A stretch of 64,000 bases of DNA, from assembly GCF_041956535.1 (NCBI RefSeq), contig NW_027192193.1, positions 1,312,678-1,376,677 of the forward strand. Reading direction: 5' to 3'. The notes under the pieces are model-generated. The model did not search any database, had not been told where the DNA came from, and saw only the letters and a list, made by a program, of their open reading frames with translations. Source of the stretch: Calcarisporiella thermophila CBS 279.70. Taxonomy: Eukaryota; Calcarisporiellomycota. The position numbers were made by a program, and so were the translations under genes. Shown here one piece after another: positions 46,074 to 57,342 of this stretch (its first letter is position 1; every line of letters begins with the position of its first letter).

Positions 46074-46362
46074 CTATTTAATTCAGGGGCATGTATTAGA
46101 AATGTATTAGGAAGATAGCTCTGTTTTCATGATTATAATTCATGGTTATAACTGATATATATAATAGCAACATTAAATGAATCACCTTTTAACATCTCTC
46201 TTGTCGATGAATAATAATTCATATGGAAGAGGAAATTTGCTCTGATTTCTGTAAAAAATGCACAAAAAATCTATACCTGAGTTAAGTAACTAAATTCCCG
46301 TCCGAGGAAGCGACTATTGCAGGTAATACTAATTTCATCATTCATTCACTGGATCAGTAAAA

Positions 46363-46560
46363 ATGGGTATGTCCGATTTTCAATTATATGTGGTGGCAAA
46401 AATCGTGGGTCAAAATCTGATATCAACTAGTAATAGAGTAAATGCAAGGCTGATTCTAGAGAGCAATAGCTACCACGCATATTGTAATGGTAATATGAGA
46501 TGCACAGGCACCACACTATTCGATGTGGTAAACTCGCTAAGTGATATATTAAAGTGGTAG
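46363..46560 (+). CDS. Possible fragment of a secreted-protein paralogue, 65 residues
   Basis: A short frame beginning MGMSDFQLYVVAKI and ending FDVVNSLSDILKW. The end loosely resembles the amphipathic end of the protein at 45780-46073 (hydrophobic-Val-x-x-Leu spacing), and there is no signal peptide, so it may be the 3' exon of a decayed copy. The similarity is weak and no upstream exon was found. Confidence 0.25.
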   Translation: MGMSDFQLYVVAKIVGQNLISTSNRVNARLILESNSYHAYCNGNMRCTGTTLFDVVNSLSDILKW

Positions 46561-46727
46561 AATAGAAGTGCGTGTAATTACAGAACGATGGAGGTGCATT
46601 AGATACTTGAACAATCCATGTTGTTTCAAAATCTCACCTGAATTGCTTGAATGTAAGCGAAGTTCGAAGGAAAAAAACATACTGGCATTCACTAAAATCT
46701 GTGTATTATTATGTTATAAGCAATCAT

Positions 46728-47316
46728 CCCAACAAAAAAACCCGCCTGGTGAAAATTCTAGAAAATGTATAGGAGCATGTAGAAAAGATGGAGGAGGTTC
46801 GCGATTCCNNNNNNNNNNNNNNNNNNNNNNNNNNNNNNNNNNNNNNNNNNNNNNNNNNNNNNNNNNNNNNNNNNNNNNNNNNNNNNNNNNNNNNNNNNNN
46901 NNNNNNNNNNNNNNNNNNNNNNNNNNNNNNNNNNNNNNNNNNNNNNNNNNNNNNNNNNNNNNNNNNNNNNNNNNNNNNNNNNNNNNNNNNNNNNNNNNNN
47001 NNNNNNNNNNNNNNNNNNNNNNNNNNNNNNNNNNNNNNNNNNNNNNNNNNNNNNNNNNNNNNNNNNNNNNNNNNNNNNNNNNNNNNNNNNNNNNNNNNNN
47101 NNNNNNNNNNNNNNNNNNNNNNNNNNNNNNNNNNNNNNNNNNNNNNNNNNNNNNNNNNNNNNNNNNNNNNNNNNNNNNNNNNNNNNNNNNNNNNNNNNAG
47201 TCTACAAACTATAGTGAAAAGTTTGTAAAAATTTAGGGAATCGCGAACCTCCTCCATCTTTTCTACATGCTCCTATACATTTTCTAGAATTTTCACCAGG
47301 CGGGTTTTTTGTAGGG
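46728..47316. mobile_element. Foldback/MITE-like element with 80-bp terminal inverted repeats, centre unsequenced
   Basis: The left arm 46728-46808 and the right arm 47237-47316 are reverse complements over about 80 bp with two differences (one substitution near the tip and one extra A in an A-run). The tips read CCC(A/T)ACAAAAAA, followed inwards by CCCGCC. Outside each tip stands CAT (46725-46727 and 47317-47319), a possible 3-bp target duplication. The interior is an N-gap of 390 (46809-47198) plus 38 sequenced bases. No transposase is visible, so it is either non-autonomous or its coding part is in the gap. The superfamily is not recognised. Confidence 0.8.
46809..47198. other. Assembly gap (390 N)
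   Basis: A run of N. It begins exactly at the inner end of the left inverted repeat, so the assembly probably broke on the foldback structure. The true gap length is unknown. Confidence 0.99.
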
Positions 47317-47436
47317 CATACTTTTCACGCCATTCTATATAGCGATATATGAGAGAGTTATCACTGTTTATTTCCTTTCCTATACAACCTAAACTTATCT
47401 TTCCAAATATTGCAATCATATCAAACTGCCAATATA

Positions 47437-47688
47437 TCATACATGCGCTTCTTTCATTAAGTCACCTATTTTGAATTCGATGTCTCTGCGCGTTACTCTA
47501 GTACCATCAGGGTTGGCGTGTTGGTTTTGTTCCCTTCCTTCATTTGTAACCCTTGTTCCTTCTGGATTCATATTTTCATTCTTGTTCGTGATCCTTATGC
47601 CTCGACTCTCTATCTTTTCCATGGCTGGAGACGCCAATGTGACGGCAAGAAAGCAAAGAAAAATTGTAACAACAACAAATCTCTTCAT
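47437..47688 (-). CDS. Small secreted protein with repeated motifs and a dibasic site
   Basis: A single-exon frame of 83 residues on the minus strand. A strong signal peptide (FVVVTIFLCFLAVTLA) is followed by a hydrophilic, cysteine-free part in which a short motif recurs: SRGIRITN, then NPEGTRVTNEG, then NPDGTRVTRRD. The last copy ends in Arg-Arg, a possible Kex2-type cleavage site. A TATATATA box lies at 47725-47732, about 40 bp upstream. The layout of signal peptide, repeats and dibasic site resembles secreted peptide precursors processed in the Golgi, but only one clear dibasic site is present. No known family is recognised. Confidence 0.55.
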   Translation of the reverse strand: MKRFVVVTIFLCFLAVTLASPAMEKIESRGIRITNKNENMNPEGTRVTNEGREQNQHANPDGTRVTRRDIEFKIGDLMKEAHV

Positions 47689-47724
47689 CCTTTGGTTGCT
47701 AATCGTTCTTAGTCCAGTATGGCC

Positions 47725-47732
47725 TATATATA
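47725..47732 (-). promoter_or_regulatory. TATA box of the repeat-bearing secreted protein gene
   Basis: TATATATA, about 37 bp before the start codon at 47688 on the minus strand. Confidence 0.5.
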
Positions 47733-49028
47733 TTGCGAAAATCTTTCCGAGGCTGTGAAAATCTCACATCCATACTTGAGGGTAGTTAAAAGTCGGCTGA
47801 CTCAACTCAATTTTTTTTTGTTTTCCTCGCATGAAGCATAGCCTCGTTGAAAATTGCAAGCTTTTCTACTTAAACGAACCTTCATCCCATTAATTTTGGT
47901 ATTTTTACCTAATTACCGATTATGTACTAATCTTTAGGAATATTTTATCACCAGACAGAATTAGAGTAATTAAAAATGGCCTACATCTGATTCCCCCATA
48001 ATTAATTTTCTTAGATGAATTAATATCTATCGTTTCAAAGAGCAAAGTTTTTTGGGATCAAACAGATATAGTTTTTTACTGCACATTACAGCCTCGCCAC
48101 ATTGACGCCTCATCCTCCATTGGATTTATTGAGAAAATTTTTAAGTGCTCCGATCGACCTGGTAAGGAAAATTGGGAAAGAAGTTTGCATCAATTAGCGT
48201 ACGTGGAGAGCAACCTGCCTGGACTTTGTATTCTCAAATAATATAATATCGACATAGTTATAATGGAAAAAGATACGATGAAATGTAAACATCGTTATAC
48301 ATCATTATAAGCTTGTGCGCTTGAAAGAGTTCTATGTAGAGTATAAATGACATATGGTTGTGTCGATATTGAGGCTATGTGATCCAGATAATGTAAAGGA
48401 GAAGGGCGAACAACAAGATAGACGAGATGCGTACTAAAAAATCAGTAATATATCTCCAAATCTATTAATATGTGATGCACTTGACTATGGGAATGGCATT
48501 CCCTGTTTTTCTAATTAAAAACAATTTAGTTGGTATAACCATGAAACAATTGTAAATGATCTCTACACATGTTAAGATTTTTAAACAAGCCCGTCATTAA
48601 ATTGACTAGAATTATTGCTTCTCATTTTTACCTCAGGTTCAGAAAAGTAATACTAGCTTAGACATGAAATTGAGCATTCATCATAATCTTCCAACCTAAA
48701 GACTATTGTAGGAAATAAAATAGTGATCCACTTCTGGGATTATAGAACAGTCATCTGGGTCTAAATGAGGGCTATTACTAATTTATGATAATATTAAATA
48801 CGCAATCTACTCATCCATCGATAAACTAAAACACGTGGGCACCAATTACTATTCCCTTAATTATACATATTGAAGGCTAGCATGTCGTGTTCCATAACAG
48901 CAGTGATTTTAATTTTTTTGTGAGGGTTGCTTGTCGAATTGTTTTTCATAAAACTCCATTGATATTTGATTTGGGTGGGCCAAACAGTATCGAAAGTGGC
49001 ATTTAATCTTGAGCTTTCGTTACTAAAA
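47733..49028. other. AT-rich intergenic region
   Basis: About 1.3 kb of AT-rich DNA with no supported coding sequence. It contains the upstream region of the fucosyltransferase gene. Confidence 0.55.
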
Positions 49029-50679
49029 ATGATCCCATTCTCCTACTCTCATCTTAAACGCCCAACACGATTGCGTCGTTATTATTTGGCACTTTGCCTT
49101 TCACTTATTTTCGGCCTAATCTGCCTTGGATTTGTGTTTTACACAGATCCCATGCGGATTAGACCGTTAAACAACTCATCGGATAACACATTATTACCAA
49201 TCCATTATAATCCTTTCTTGGACGAGTATGAATATCCTCATGACTGCAATAATTTTAAGCACATATCTAAATCACAAATTCCTCGCGCCTATACCCTCCG
49301 TGGGCCGAGATTGGGACGCAAGATATTAATTTTTCATTGGCAACAACAGACATACGGAGAGCTCCCAAATTGGAGCGAGATTGAACACGAATTGTGTCCA
49401 TACCCATCGGATCTAATAGACTTTTGGGACAATTATCGAAAAACTATGTCCACTTTTGTTAATAATCTGCCCTTTTCCTTTGGCAAGCGCTGGCCTTTGG
49501 GGTACGCACCCTGTCATTTTTTCCGCTTGGATAACCAAGAGAGTGTAAAGTGTGAGAAGATTGGTATCGAGTTTGAAGTTACTACTAATTACACTAGATT
49601 CAGAGAAGCTGATATGTAAGTGCCCCACTTTATTTATCAAAAACAATTACGTGCTGATCGCTTTTTTTCAGAATATTTCTGGATTATCCGTTCTATCTCG
49701 ATACAAAAGGCAGGCCACCATTTTATCAATCAGGTCTCTTACCGCCAAAATTGGCACATCAGGTGTGGTGGGTGAGTTAAGAGAGTTTTGTTTTCATTTT
49801 AATATGTATTAGGCTCTGTTTTAACTTAATATTTGATATACATATTCATAATGCTTGTAGTATTCGTTTGGCCGTGAATCACTTGCCTACTACCCTTTCG
49901 CTTCTCAGACCAATCTCTTGAATAGGTTTGATTTATCTATCGGAGCACCCGAGCCAATGCACGACATATTTTATCCACTGTATCCGATATCAGATCTTGC
50001 ACCATATTATAAGACTATTGACTTCAATGGGATTAAACAAAAGAAAATGGCAATAGGCCCTACGTCTAATCCAGTTGTTGCGATGATGATTTCAAACTGC
50101 GAGCCAAAGAATCAGCGTAATGAGATAATGCGGGAGCTGAGCTCTCTGGTAGAAGTACACTCTTTTGGCAAATGCTTCAATAACCAAAAAATCCCCAAGA
50201 GCATTATGCAGAAATACGCAATACCCGATAACTACGATATCTTTTTTGGCGATTGGCCCGCGATAAAACGCGACGTATTTTCTCCTTACTGGTTCGCGTT
50301 TACTCCTGAGAACTCGAATTGTGTAGATTATGTCACGGAAAAGGTGTAGTCGTGACGCACACATCCTATTTTTGGATTTTGCTTATTGAATTTATTTTAG
50401 ATCTACGATGCTCTAGCAGCCAATCTAATACCAATCTATTTAGGGGCTCCCAACATACACGAGTTCGTACCGGAAAATAGTATAATTGTGGCTAGTGGTT
50501 TTGAAAATATGAAAGCATTAGTGGAGCATTTGAAGGAACTAGTGCGGGATGAGAGGAAATTGGCCAAGTACTTTGAGTGGAAAAAACGTCCGCAGACTGA
50601 ATTCTGCAAGAAATGTAATAAGAACGTTTCCATCAGAAAGGAGTGTCAATTATTAGAACGCGCAATCTGGGTTGAATAG
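49029..50679 (+). CDS. Alpha-1,3-fucosyltransferase (GT10), type II membrane protein
   Basis: Exons 49029-49615, 49672-49771, 49861-50343 and 50401-50679 give 482 residues. A short basic cytosolic tail is followed by one membrane anchor at about 17-40 (YYLALCLSLIFGLICLGFVF), then a stem and a luminal catalytic domain, the usual layout of Golgi glycosyltransferases. The GT10 donor-binding motif is clear: FAFTPENSNCVDYVTEKV followed by ALAANLIPIYLGAP. A C-terminal cluster of four cysteines (FCKKCNKN and RKECQ) may form disulfides. The enzyme is predicted to move L-fucose from GDP-fucose to GlcNAc-containing glycans in alpha-1,3 linkage. Such genes are rare in Dikarya and more common in zygomycete-grade fungi. 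Confidence 0.9.
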
Positions 50680-52247
50680 AAAATTCAGTACATTTCGCAA
50701 AAAAATTTCAATATCTGACATATCTAGAAACAACACACTATTAAATTAGCTTGTATATAATACAAATGAGTTTACACTTAATAAAGATTAAGAATTTTTG
50801 CATAAAGCATGTGCTTGATTTTTTATGAAATTTACCATGGTATTCATTCGTTATTTTCCATTTTTTTTATTATATCTCCATGTTAACAGCACCCAAATTT
50901 GCAGCTATCAAAATAATTTGTAACATAATAATAACATAATAGAAGTCGGCATAAAATACGATGAATTCTACGTGCTAGCGTATTTATAAATACCCAATTT
51001 GCTTTTTGGATGGATAAAGGATCATCCTACCTGTAAACTTATGGAATAAATTCCCTAATACACGACAATTCTGACTGTCAGGATATCAGAGACTTAACCT
51101 GGACTCGGAGCCTCTGCTTTAGCAAAATTTTGTTAAAATTAATATTCTTTAATAACGCAATAAAATTTATATATGTGCTAACGGAACAACCGGTTGCATT
51201 CAATCCTATATATTGCAATATGTCGCTGACTGACTCGTTTTTCCATATGCGATTGTGGTTAGCTAATCTAATATACTGCTAGATGCAAGGTGTTACAGCC
51301 AATCTCGTAATTTTAATATTCTATCTGGCGTCAAACTATAATTATTTATTAAATTCAACACTATATCGAATGGTATGAGGGGCTTGGTGTTACTTTAAAG
51401 CCAGGAAATACGTACTTGATGTGGAATATAGATTTACTCAATACAGTGGGCATCTTAAGGTCGCCCAAAGCAGTCGCACCAAATATCTGGCAAAATGTAT
51501 AAGATATTCATAGGTGAATCTTACAATTTATAGTCGATGCAGCAATTCTAGATACCTTACGACTGAGCAGGCAAGTACAAGTTTAGAAATGCCTAATAAG
51601 AGGCTTCTCTTGACCTTAAAATATTTACTTTTGAATTCACTCTAAAGTCTCAGAGATCTTTTACTCTTATAGAATCACTGCAAAAACACAATAAATTCTT
51701 GCTACTCCAAAAGGAATCCACTCTTCCTGAAGACTTTGGATTGGATCTTAACTATAAAGGGAGACGTCTAGAGTCAGATATTTGAATATAAAGTGGTAAT
51801 TTTTTTTTAAATCCTCCACTATAGTTTAATAGTATCCCATTTCTGAATACTATCCACTTAAATGATAACTCAAATATATTAACAAATATTTAATAAAAAA
51901 TTATAGAGCATTAGTAAAAAGTAGAGGATTTAGAATTTTGGAATAATCTCTGTTGCCCATTCTACATGTGTCACCGTTTTTCACTTGGAGTATTAGAGTT
52001 GCATGGTAAGACAGTTTAATACACGCCATTATATATCTATTACATTTTTTAAAAAACTATTCCAGTGATTACGAAGTTGATTATCCCGAGGGCATCACCT
52101 GGCAAAAAAAAGGTTTTGTGTTTACTTAATAAACTCCCTATCAAATCATAAGCTAGTTAATTTTGTTACATAATTCGAAATAAAAGTCCAGATATAAATG
52201 CCACCATAATCACAGTAGGCATTGATATCGCTTTATTTACTACCAAA
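50680..52247. other. AT-rich intergenic region
   Basis: 1.57 kb of very AT-rich DNA. I found no coding signal. A TATAAAT at 52193-52199 precedes the carboxypeptidase gene by about 50 bp. Confidence 0.55.
52193..52199 (+). promoter_or_regulatory. TATA box of the carboxypeptidase gene
   Basis: TATAAAT, 49 bp before the ATG at 52248. Confidence 0.5.
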
Positions 52248-54070
52248 ATGAACCTGTTGTGGCTAATTTTTGTTGCTGCCTTGCTCGCAACTTCATTTGT
52301 CGATGCTCAAGACCTGCAAGGGGTAGAGATACTAAAGGTTATTGAAAAATATAACAATCCGAGCGAGGTACTCACATTTAAAGGACATCAAGTGCTCACA
52401 GTGAATGTCAGAAATAAGAATGAGCTTAAACAGTTATCTCGTATCGTAGAGGTAGGTCGAGAAAAATTAATTATTGACAGTTCAATTCAAAAATGCTCAG
52501 AAACCTATATTCTAGAAATATTATCTAGATACGTGGACTGAACTCAAAGTGGGAAATGTAGATATTCGTGTCCCGCCTGAATTCAAGGATGCAGTCAGAA
52601 AGGCAATAGTATCTCCCACTGTGGTGAAAATCGCCGATCTTGAACAAACCATTATTAACTCGAAAAAAGAGCCAGAAATGCAAATACAATCAACAGCTGT
52701 ACAAGAGATACCCAATATCGATTTTTTCAAAGATTACCACACGTACGATGAGTTATCCAGCTTTGTGCGCAAATTGAACAAGGATCATCCGAATATAACT
52801 GAGCTAGTGAGCGCAGGGAAAACGTATGAGGGCCGAGATATGTTTGGTTTAAGGATTAAGGGCAAAAATGCGAAAAAGAAATTTGTTTTCCACGGGGGAA
52901 TTCATGCTAGAGAATGGATCTCTCCAGTAACCATCTAATGTTTTACTGAAAATCTAACTAGTTTCACTTAATCAAGTTCAAATTACTCTAGGCCACTGTG
53001 ACATACATCACGAATGCTTTGGTTGGATTGTATGAGAAGGATCAGAAGATAAAAAATATCGTAGACAATTACGATATATATGTGGTTCCAATAATGAATG
53101 CAGATGGTTACGTTTTCACTCAACAAAATCGTATGGTAGGTAATAAAATCGTTGCATATATCAATGCGTGCCTAATTTGTCTTCGTTTAGTGGAGGAAGA
53201 ATAGGCAACCCAACCGTGGAAGTAATTGTATTGGCACAGACCTAAACCGGAATTGGGTATATAAATGAAATTTTCGCTGGCCGATTTTTCTCTCTTAACA
53301 ATACATTTGCAATAATAGAATCATCCAAGTTGGAGTGGCCCCGGTGCTTCTAGTAATCCTTGTAATGAATGTAAGCTATTAAGAGTATTTTATATATATG
53401 GTTTGTTTTGATGTTCAAGGCTATAATATTTTTTCTTAGTGTATTACGGAAGTTCGGCTGCGTCCACAACCGAAGTTAAGAATATGGCTAAATTTATTGC
53501 AGCAGCCAAGCCCGATGTCTATATAGATTTCCATTCTTATGGTCAACAGTGTAAGCTTGGGTTTTATTAATACCTTTGATAACATACTCTCTTTATTTTA
53601 TTGTATTTTGTGTAAAACTAGGGATGTGGGCTTATGCCTATAAGTGTAATGGCGTAAGTATATCATCATATTTTGAAATACATTTGTTTGCTAATTTGTG
53701 AGGTAGGCGCCCCCCAATATTAATCGAGTTGCGGCCGCCGGGAAAGCAGGTGTTAACGCTCTGAAGGCTGTGCACAATACCGTTTATGAATATGGGCCTC
53801 TTTGTACTACTCTCTATCAGGCATCGGGAGCATCAGTCGATTGGGCGAACGATGGTAAGCTGGCGCACATACAAATGTCGAATAGAAGAATTGCATTAAC
53901 TTAACTCCTATAATCTATTAGTTGCAAAAATCCCTTATTCATACACGATTGAATTGCGAGATACTGGTAGAAATGGCTTTGTTTTGCCTCGTGGACAAAT
54001 CATTCCCTCTGGCGAGGAAACACTGGCAGGAGTGATTGCCCTCCTTGAACATGTATTGAATAATTCTTAA
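52248..54070 (+). CDS. Secreted zinc procarboxypeptidase (peptidase M14A)
   Basis: Nine exons join in phase: 52248-52451, 52516-52926, 52992-53135, 53191-53256, 53319-53370, 53440-53550, 53622-53653, 53707-53854, 53922-54070, giving 438 residues. It has a signal peptide (about 1-20), an activation propeptide (about 25-110, ending DIRVPPEF) and the catalytic domain. Zinc ligands are His198 and Glu201 in HGGIHAREW and His324 in DFHSYGQ; substrate Arg and Asn lie in TDLNRNW, and the catalytic Glu at about 400 in YTIELRDTG. It should release C-terminal residues from peptides outside the cell after propeptide removal. The acceptor at 52515 was chosen over 52528 because it keeps phase with the good GTAGGT donor. 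Animal-type procarboxypeptidases also occur in fungi that feed on or live in hosts. Confidence 0.93.
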
Positions 54071-55066
54071 CGAAATATCCATCTAGCACAACAGACATTT
54101 TCCCTATTGATAATTATCAATTTTTGATAAGTTGATAATTATAATAAGAATTTCTTTTTTTTTTTCTAGTAAGTTAAATCGTGTATTTTATGAGTTAATA
54201 GTTAAATATAAATTAATCAGGGTTAACTATCAAAAATTATGATTAGAATATTGATTTGGCTCAAATTTAGTCGGGACAAAATGAGAATTTGTGTAAAATA
54301 GATTGAACTCTCACAGCCATATTTATCGTATTGCATTAGTGCGAGGTTTAGCTATAAAAATCTAATCGGGTAAAAATTTCAACAACTCGAAGATGTAGTG
54401 ATGCCCACCTATATCACTGATGATGAAAAGGATTTTGCACAAATCTAATCCTCTCTTTACCATCTCTTTGGAATCCAATGCGACTCTTTTTTTCTTCCTG
54501 AATTCCAAAACTTTTTAATGTTTACATATAATTTTAATGAGGGGCGATCTCCTATTTTAAGAAGATTTATATATTATAAATGCATTTTTGATCGAGTTGA
54601 AATTAACTAAACTACGATGTTATAAGAAAATGGCGGGAATATTACTTATTTAGTATACAGTAGAAACACAGAAAGGCAATTGAAATAATCCTAGCTTTGT
54701 TAAATGAAAATTCGTTTCATTACAATATTAGCCCCGACATTGTCTATTCAAGGTAATAAGGGTCAAATTTGGACTTGGCAACGGAGTGGGTCCTAGCTTC
54801 AATATTCGCAATATTCTTGCAGATTAGAAAAAAAAAAATATAACACTAGGCGACAATTAAGTGTTGACCCCTCTGTCATAAATTAGTTAAGCATTTTTAT
54901 TTTCCTAGAATAAGACCAACTATAAGCTATTTTATTTATATGAACTATGGCCTTTATTATACATTATGAAAGACAAAAGTATTATAGCTAGAACTAGTTT
55001 TTACAAACATTTTAGTTTTTTGGTTAATTTACTTTCCCCGTCTTATTCTTGTTTCTTTAACTGAGT
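54071..55066. other. AT-rich intergenic region
   Basis: About 1 kb of AT-rich DNA. Interleaved direct and inverted TTGATAATTAT-type repeats occur at about 54110-54142. No coding sequence is supported. Confidence 0.5.
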
Positions 55067-55357
55067 TCACGTTTTCGATGTCACACCTTGAGTAGGTTTT
55101 GCGCAAAATGTCGTCCAAGAATAGCAATCGTAATACGAGCTGATACAGCTCGAGGTCAGAGTGCCCCCATTTCTGCAGGCCGCTACTGGGCCACATGCTT
55201 CAACTACTCGCACAGCCCAAATCAAACCAGTGAACAGTATCAAGCTTAACAATACCACTCCACTCATTCGTGATCTCGGGAAGAAAATGCCCAAGATCAA
55301 CGACGCTGAGCATATCAGTCCAAGTACAAAATTTTCTATTTTGGCTCTTCGATTCAT
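55067..55357 (-). CDS. Small cysteine-rich secreted or membrane protein
   Basis: A single-exon frame of 96 residues from the ATG at 55357, or 66 residues from the ATG at 55267. The inner start gives an ideal signal peptide (SGVVLLSLILFTGLIWAVRV) directly before a cysteine-rich mature part with five Cys (spacing CGPVAAC, SSC, DC, FC). The outer start would add a second hydrophobic segment. No known family is recognised. Cysteine-rich secreted peptides of this size are common among fungal lineage-specific secreted proteins. Confidence 0.5.
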   Translation of the reverse strand: MNRRAKIENFVLGLICSASLILGIFFPRSRMSGVVLLSLILFTGLIWAVRVVEACGPVAACRNGGTLTSSCISSYYDCYSWTTFCAKPTQGVTSKT

Positions 55358-55950
55358 ATTGATAGGCAAGGTTAAACTACTTAAAGGCAATATCGTATAA
55401 TTTGAATTTGCTTATATTATTTATTCATGTGAATTTGCCATGAATTTGCCTTAAGGGCAGTAGAAAATTAGCGAATGTACATTTGTCTAATAAAAAGCTG
55501 CCACGATCAATTTTTAAGAATCCAGATTCAGACTTGTTGCTGAAACATGAACCCATGTAAATACGAAAGATATTTTGTTTTTGTTACTAGGGTAGAATAG
55601 TAACTCCAAACTATGTTTTCCCTATGTATTGTGGATCATCATATCCTGTTGTACGGTGCTTTTATTTGGTAGAATTAAATGTGCTACGTTTCGATAATTA
55701 GAAAATATCAGGATTAACATGAAAACTCTTTTGAGCGTGCAAGCTAGCGAGCTGGCTATCTGAATCATTTTCTATTTTAAATGTAGCATCTGAAGATCTC
55801 AAGAAAATAAATGTAAATGAGGACAATGAAAAACCTAGCCTCAACTATAATTACATTGTTTAAGATTGAAATTACTCCAAACAAAATCAAACAACTACAA
55901 AAACATCAGTAATCTGGGTCGATTTAGTAAAGAGAATTTGTCGCCATTAG
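55358..55950. other. AT-rich intergenic region
   Basis: No coding signal is seen in this stretch. Confidence 0.5.
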
Positions 55951-57342
55951 ATGAAACTAATTAAATATATCCAAGAGATTCCAAAGAAAAAGCGCATACA
56001 TGTTTTTGTTGAGACACCACCAGGTAAGTTAATCGCATTTACTCTATCATTTTATGTCCAATTTCAATCTTATTTTCTTACTTTTATGCAATTAATTTCT
56101 TTAGCGCCATTCTTAGTAAGACATGCAAGGATTAGGTAGCCTAACAGCGAAAATAAAAATACATCAAGCGTTTCCAAAGGGCATCACTAACATCTTATTA
56201 TTTACGTAAAGCTACTGATGCTTTTAAACAGGTTTACTATATATCCAACCAAATTCTTCCTCTGGGTTGTAATGGAATTCTCAGCCTGATCCAAGTTAAC
56301 ATGAGATATTAGTTACTCGCTTAGCTATCATATTCGGAGTTCAGAATTATTGCTCTAGGATTATTGATAAAACTACTATGTCGCTTAATCTCATCCTCAC
56401 TGGAGCTAGCACTGGAAAATCGCGAAATGCTACCGAATTCTATAGATCCTCAACTCTATAAAACTAATACAATGACCAGAACAGATGATGAAATATCTGA
56501 CGATTACCGTCCAGATTACTTTTACATCTTTGATCAATTTGAGAAAATCAACGATTAGCTCAAAACACATGGACTGGAGATCGATGATAATACTATTAGC
56601 CACTTTGAACTCGACTCGAAGAGTAGACTAATTCCAATACCTATGTTACCCATCCGAAAAGCAATGATCGTTGGGGAGATTACTCGTCAATTGTGTTATT
56701 GGAATGTCTACTCAACAAAAAGTAGTAATCACTGGTTCTACCGGAGGTTTCAATCTTGATGTATTGGGGAAAAGAGAGATCAGAACGTCAGTTGTCGCGT
56801 TTACGCCAAAAGAAATATATCGTGCTTTAGATGAACAACAACGTAATTCATTTCCAGGCAAGCCTTTTCATCCTGTATTCGCAATTGAGGTGGAAGATGT
56901 TTCAAATCCATCCAAGCTAGAGGAGCTCACCGAAAAATTTAAAGGATCCCATTTTCCCGCAGATGTAGAGCTCGGATGGCTGGTTGGCCCGAAAAACAAG
57001 GAAATATATGTATTCAAAAAAGATCAAAGTGGAATAATTTGCCGCAATTCACACGGGTGGAATAAAATTAGTGGAGATGATGTATTGACAGGATTTAAGT
57101 TGGATGTTCAAATGATTGATGATGCTATATCCCAGGTTTTTATTACCTTTTTTTGACTCTTCAATTCCTATTCAATATCCTATATGATTATGGTGTAGGA
57201 AGCATCCGAATCTGATTCGTCTTCAAAAGGACTTGAAATCAAGTGTCCAAATTGTGAAGGGATTTTTGCATCTCGTTATATTTTTATTCAACACTTTGAA
57301 ATGGAACATATACGAAAAATACATAGGTGCAAAGGATGTTAA
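55951..57342 (+). pseudogene. Broken Uma2-type (PD-(D/E)XK) nuclease gene with C2H2 tail
   Basis: The 3' half is intact: 56701-57135 encodes a Uma2-like (putative restriction endonuclease fold) domain with TGSTGGFNLDVLGKREIR, VFAIEVEDVSNPSK, VELGWLVGPKNKEIYVF and SGDDVLTGFKLDV. A GTTTTT..GTGTAG intron leads to an exon (57199-57342) with one C2H2 finger (CPNCEGIF, then QHFEMEH). The 5' half is broken. At 56540-56700 the upstream part of the same domain (SHFELDSKSRLIPIP, GEITRQLCYWN) is in another frame, with an in-frame TAG at 56556-56558 and a frame change near 56700. In the active centre the Asp expected in the R-x-P-D-hydrophobic motif reads RTSVVAF, so a catalytic residue seems lost too. 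The exon at 55951 (MKLIKYIQEI) is a possible N-terminus. Confidence 0.7.

Noticed and set aside
46568-47257. Long frames across the N-gap on both strands
   Set aside because: They are produced by reading N as open codons; the flanks are inverted-repeat arms, not coding sequence.
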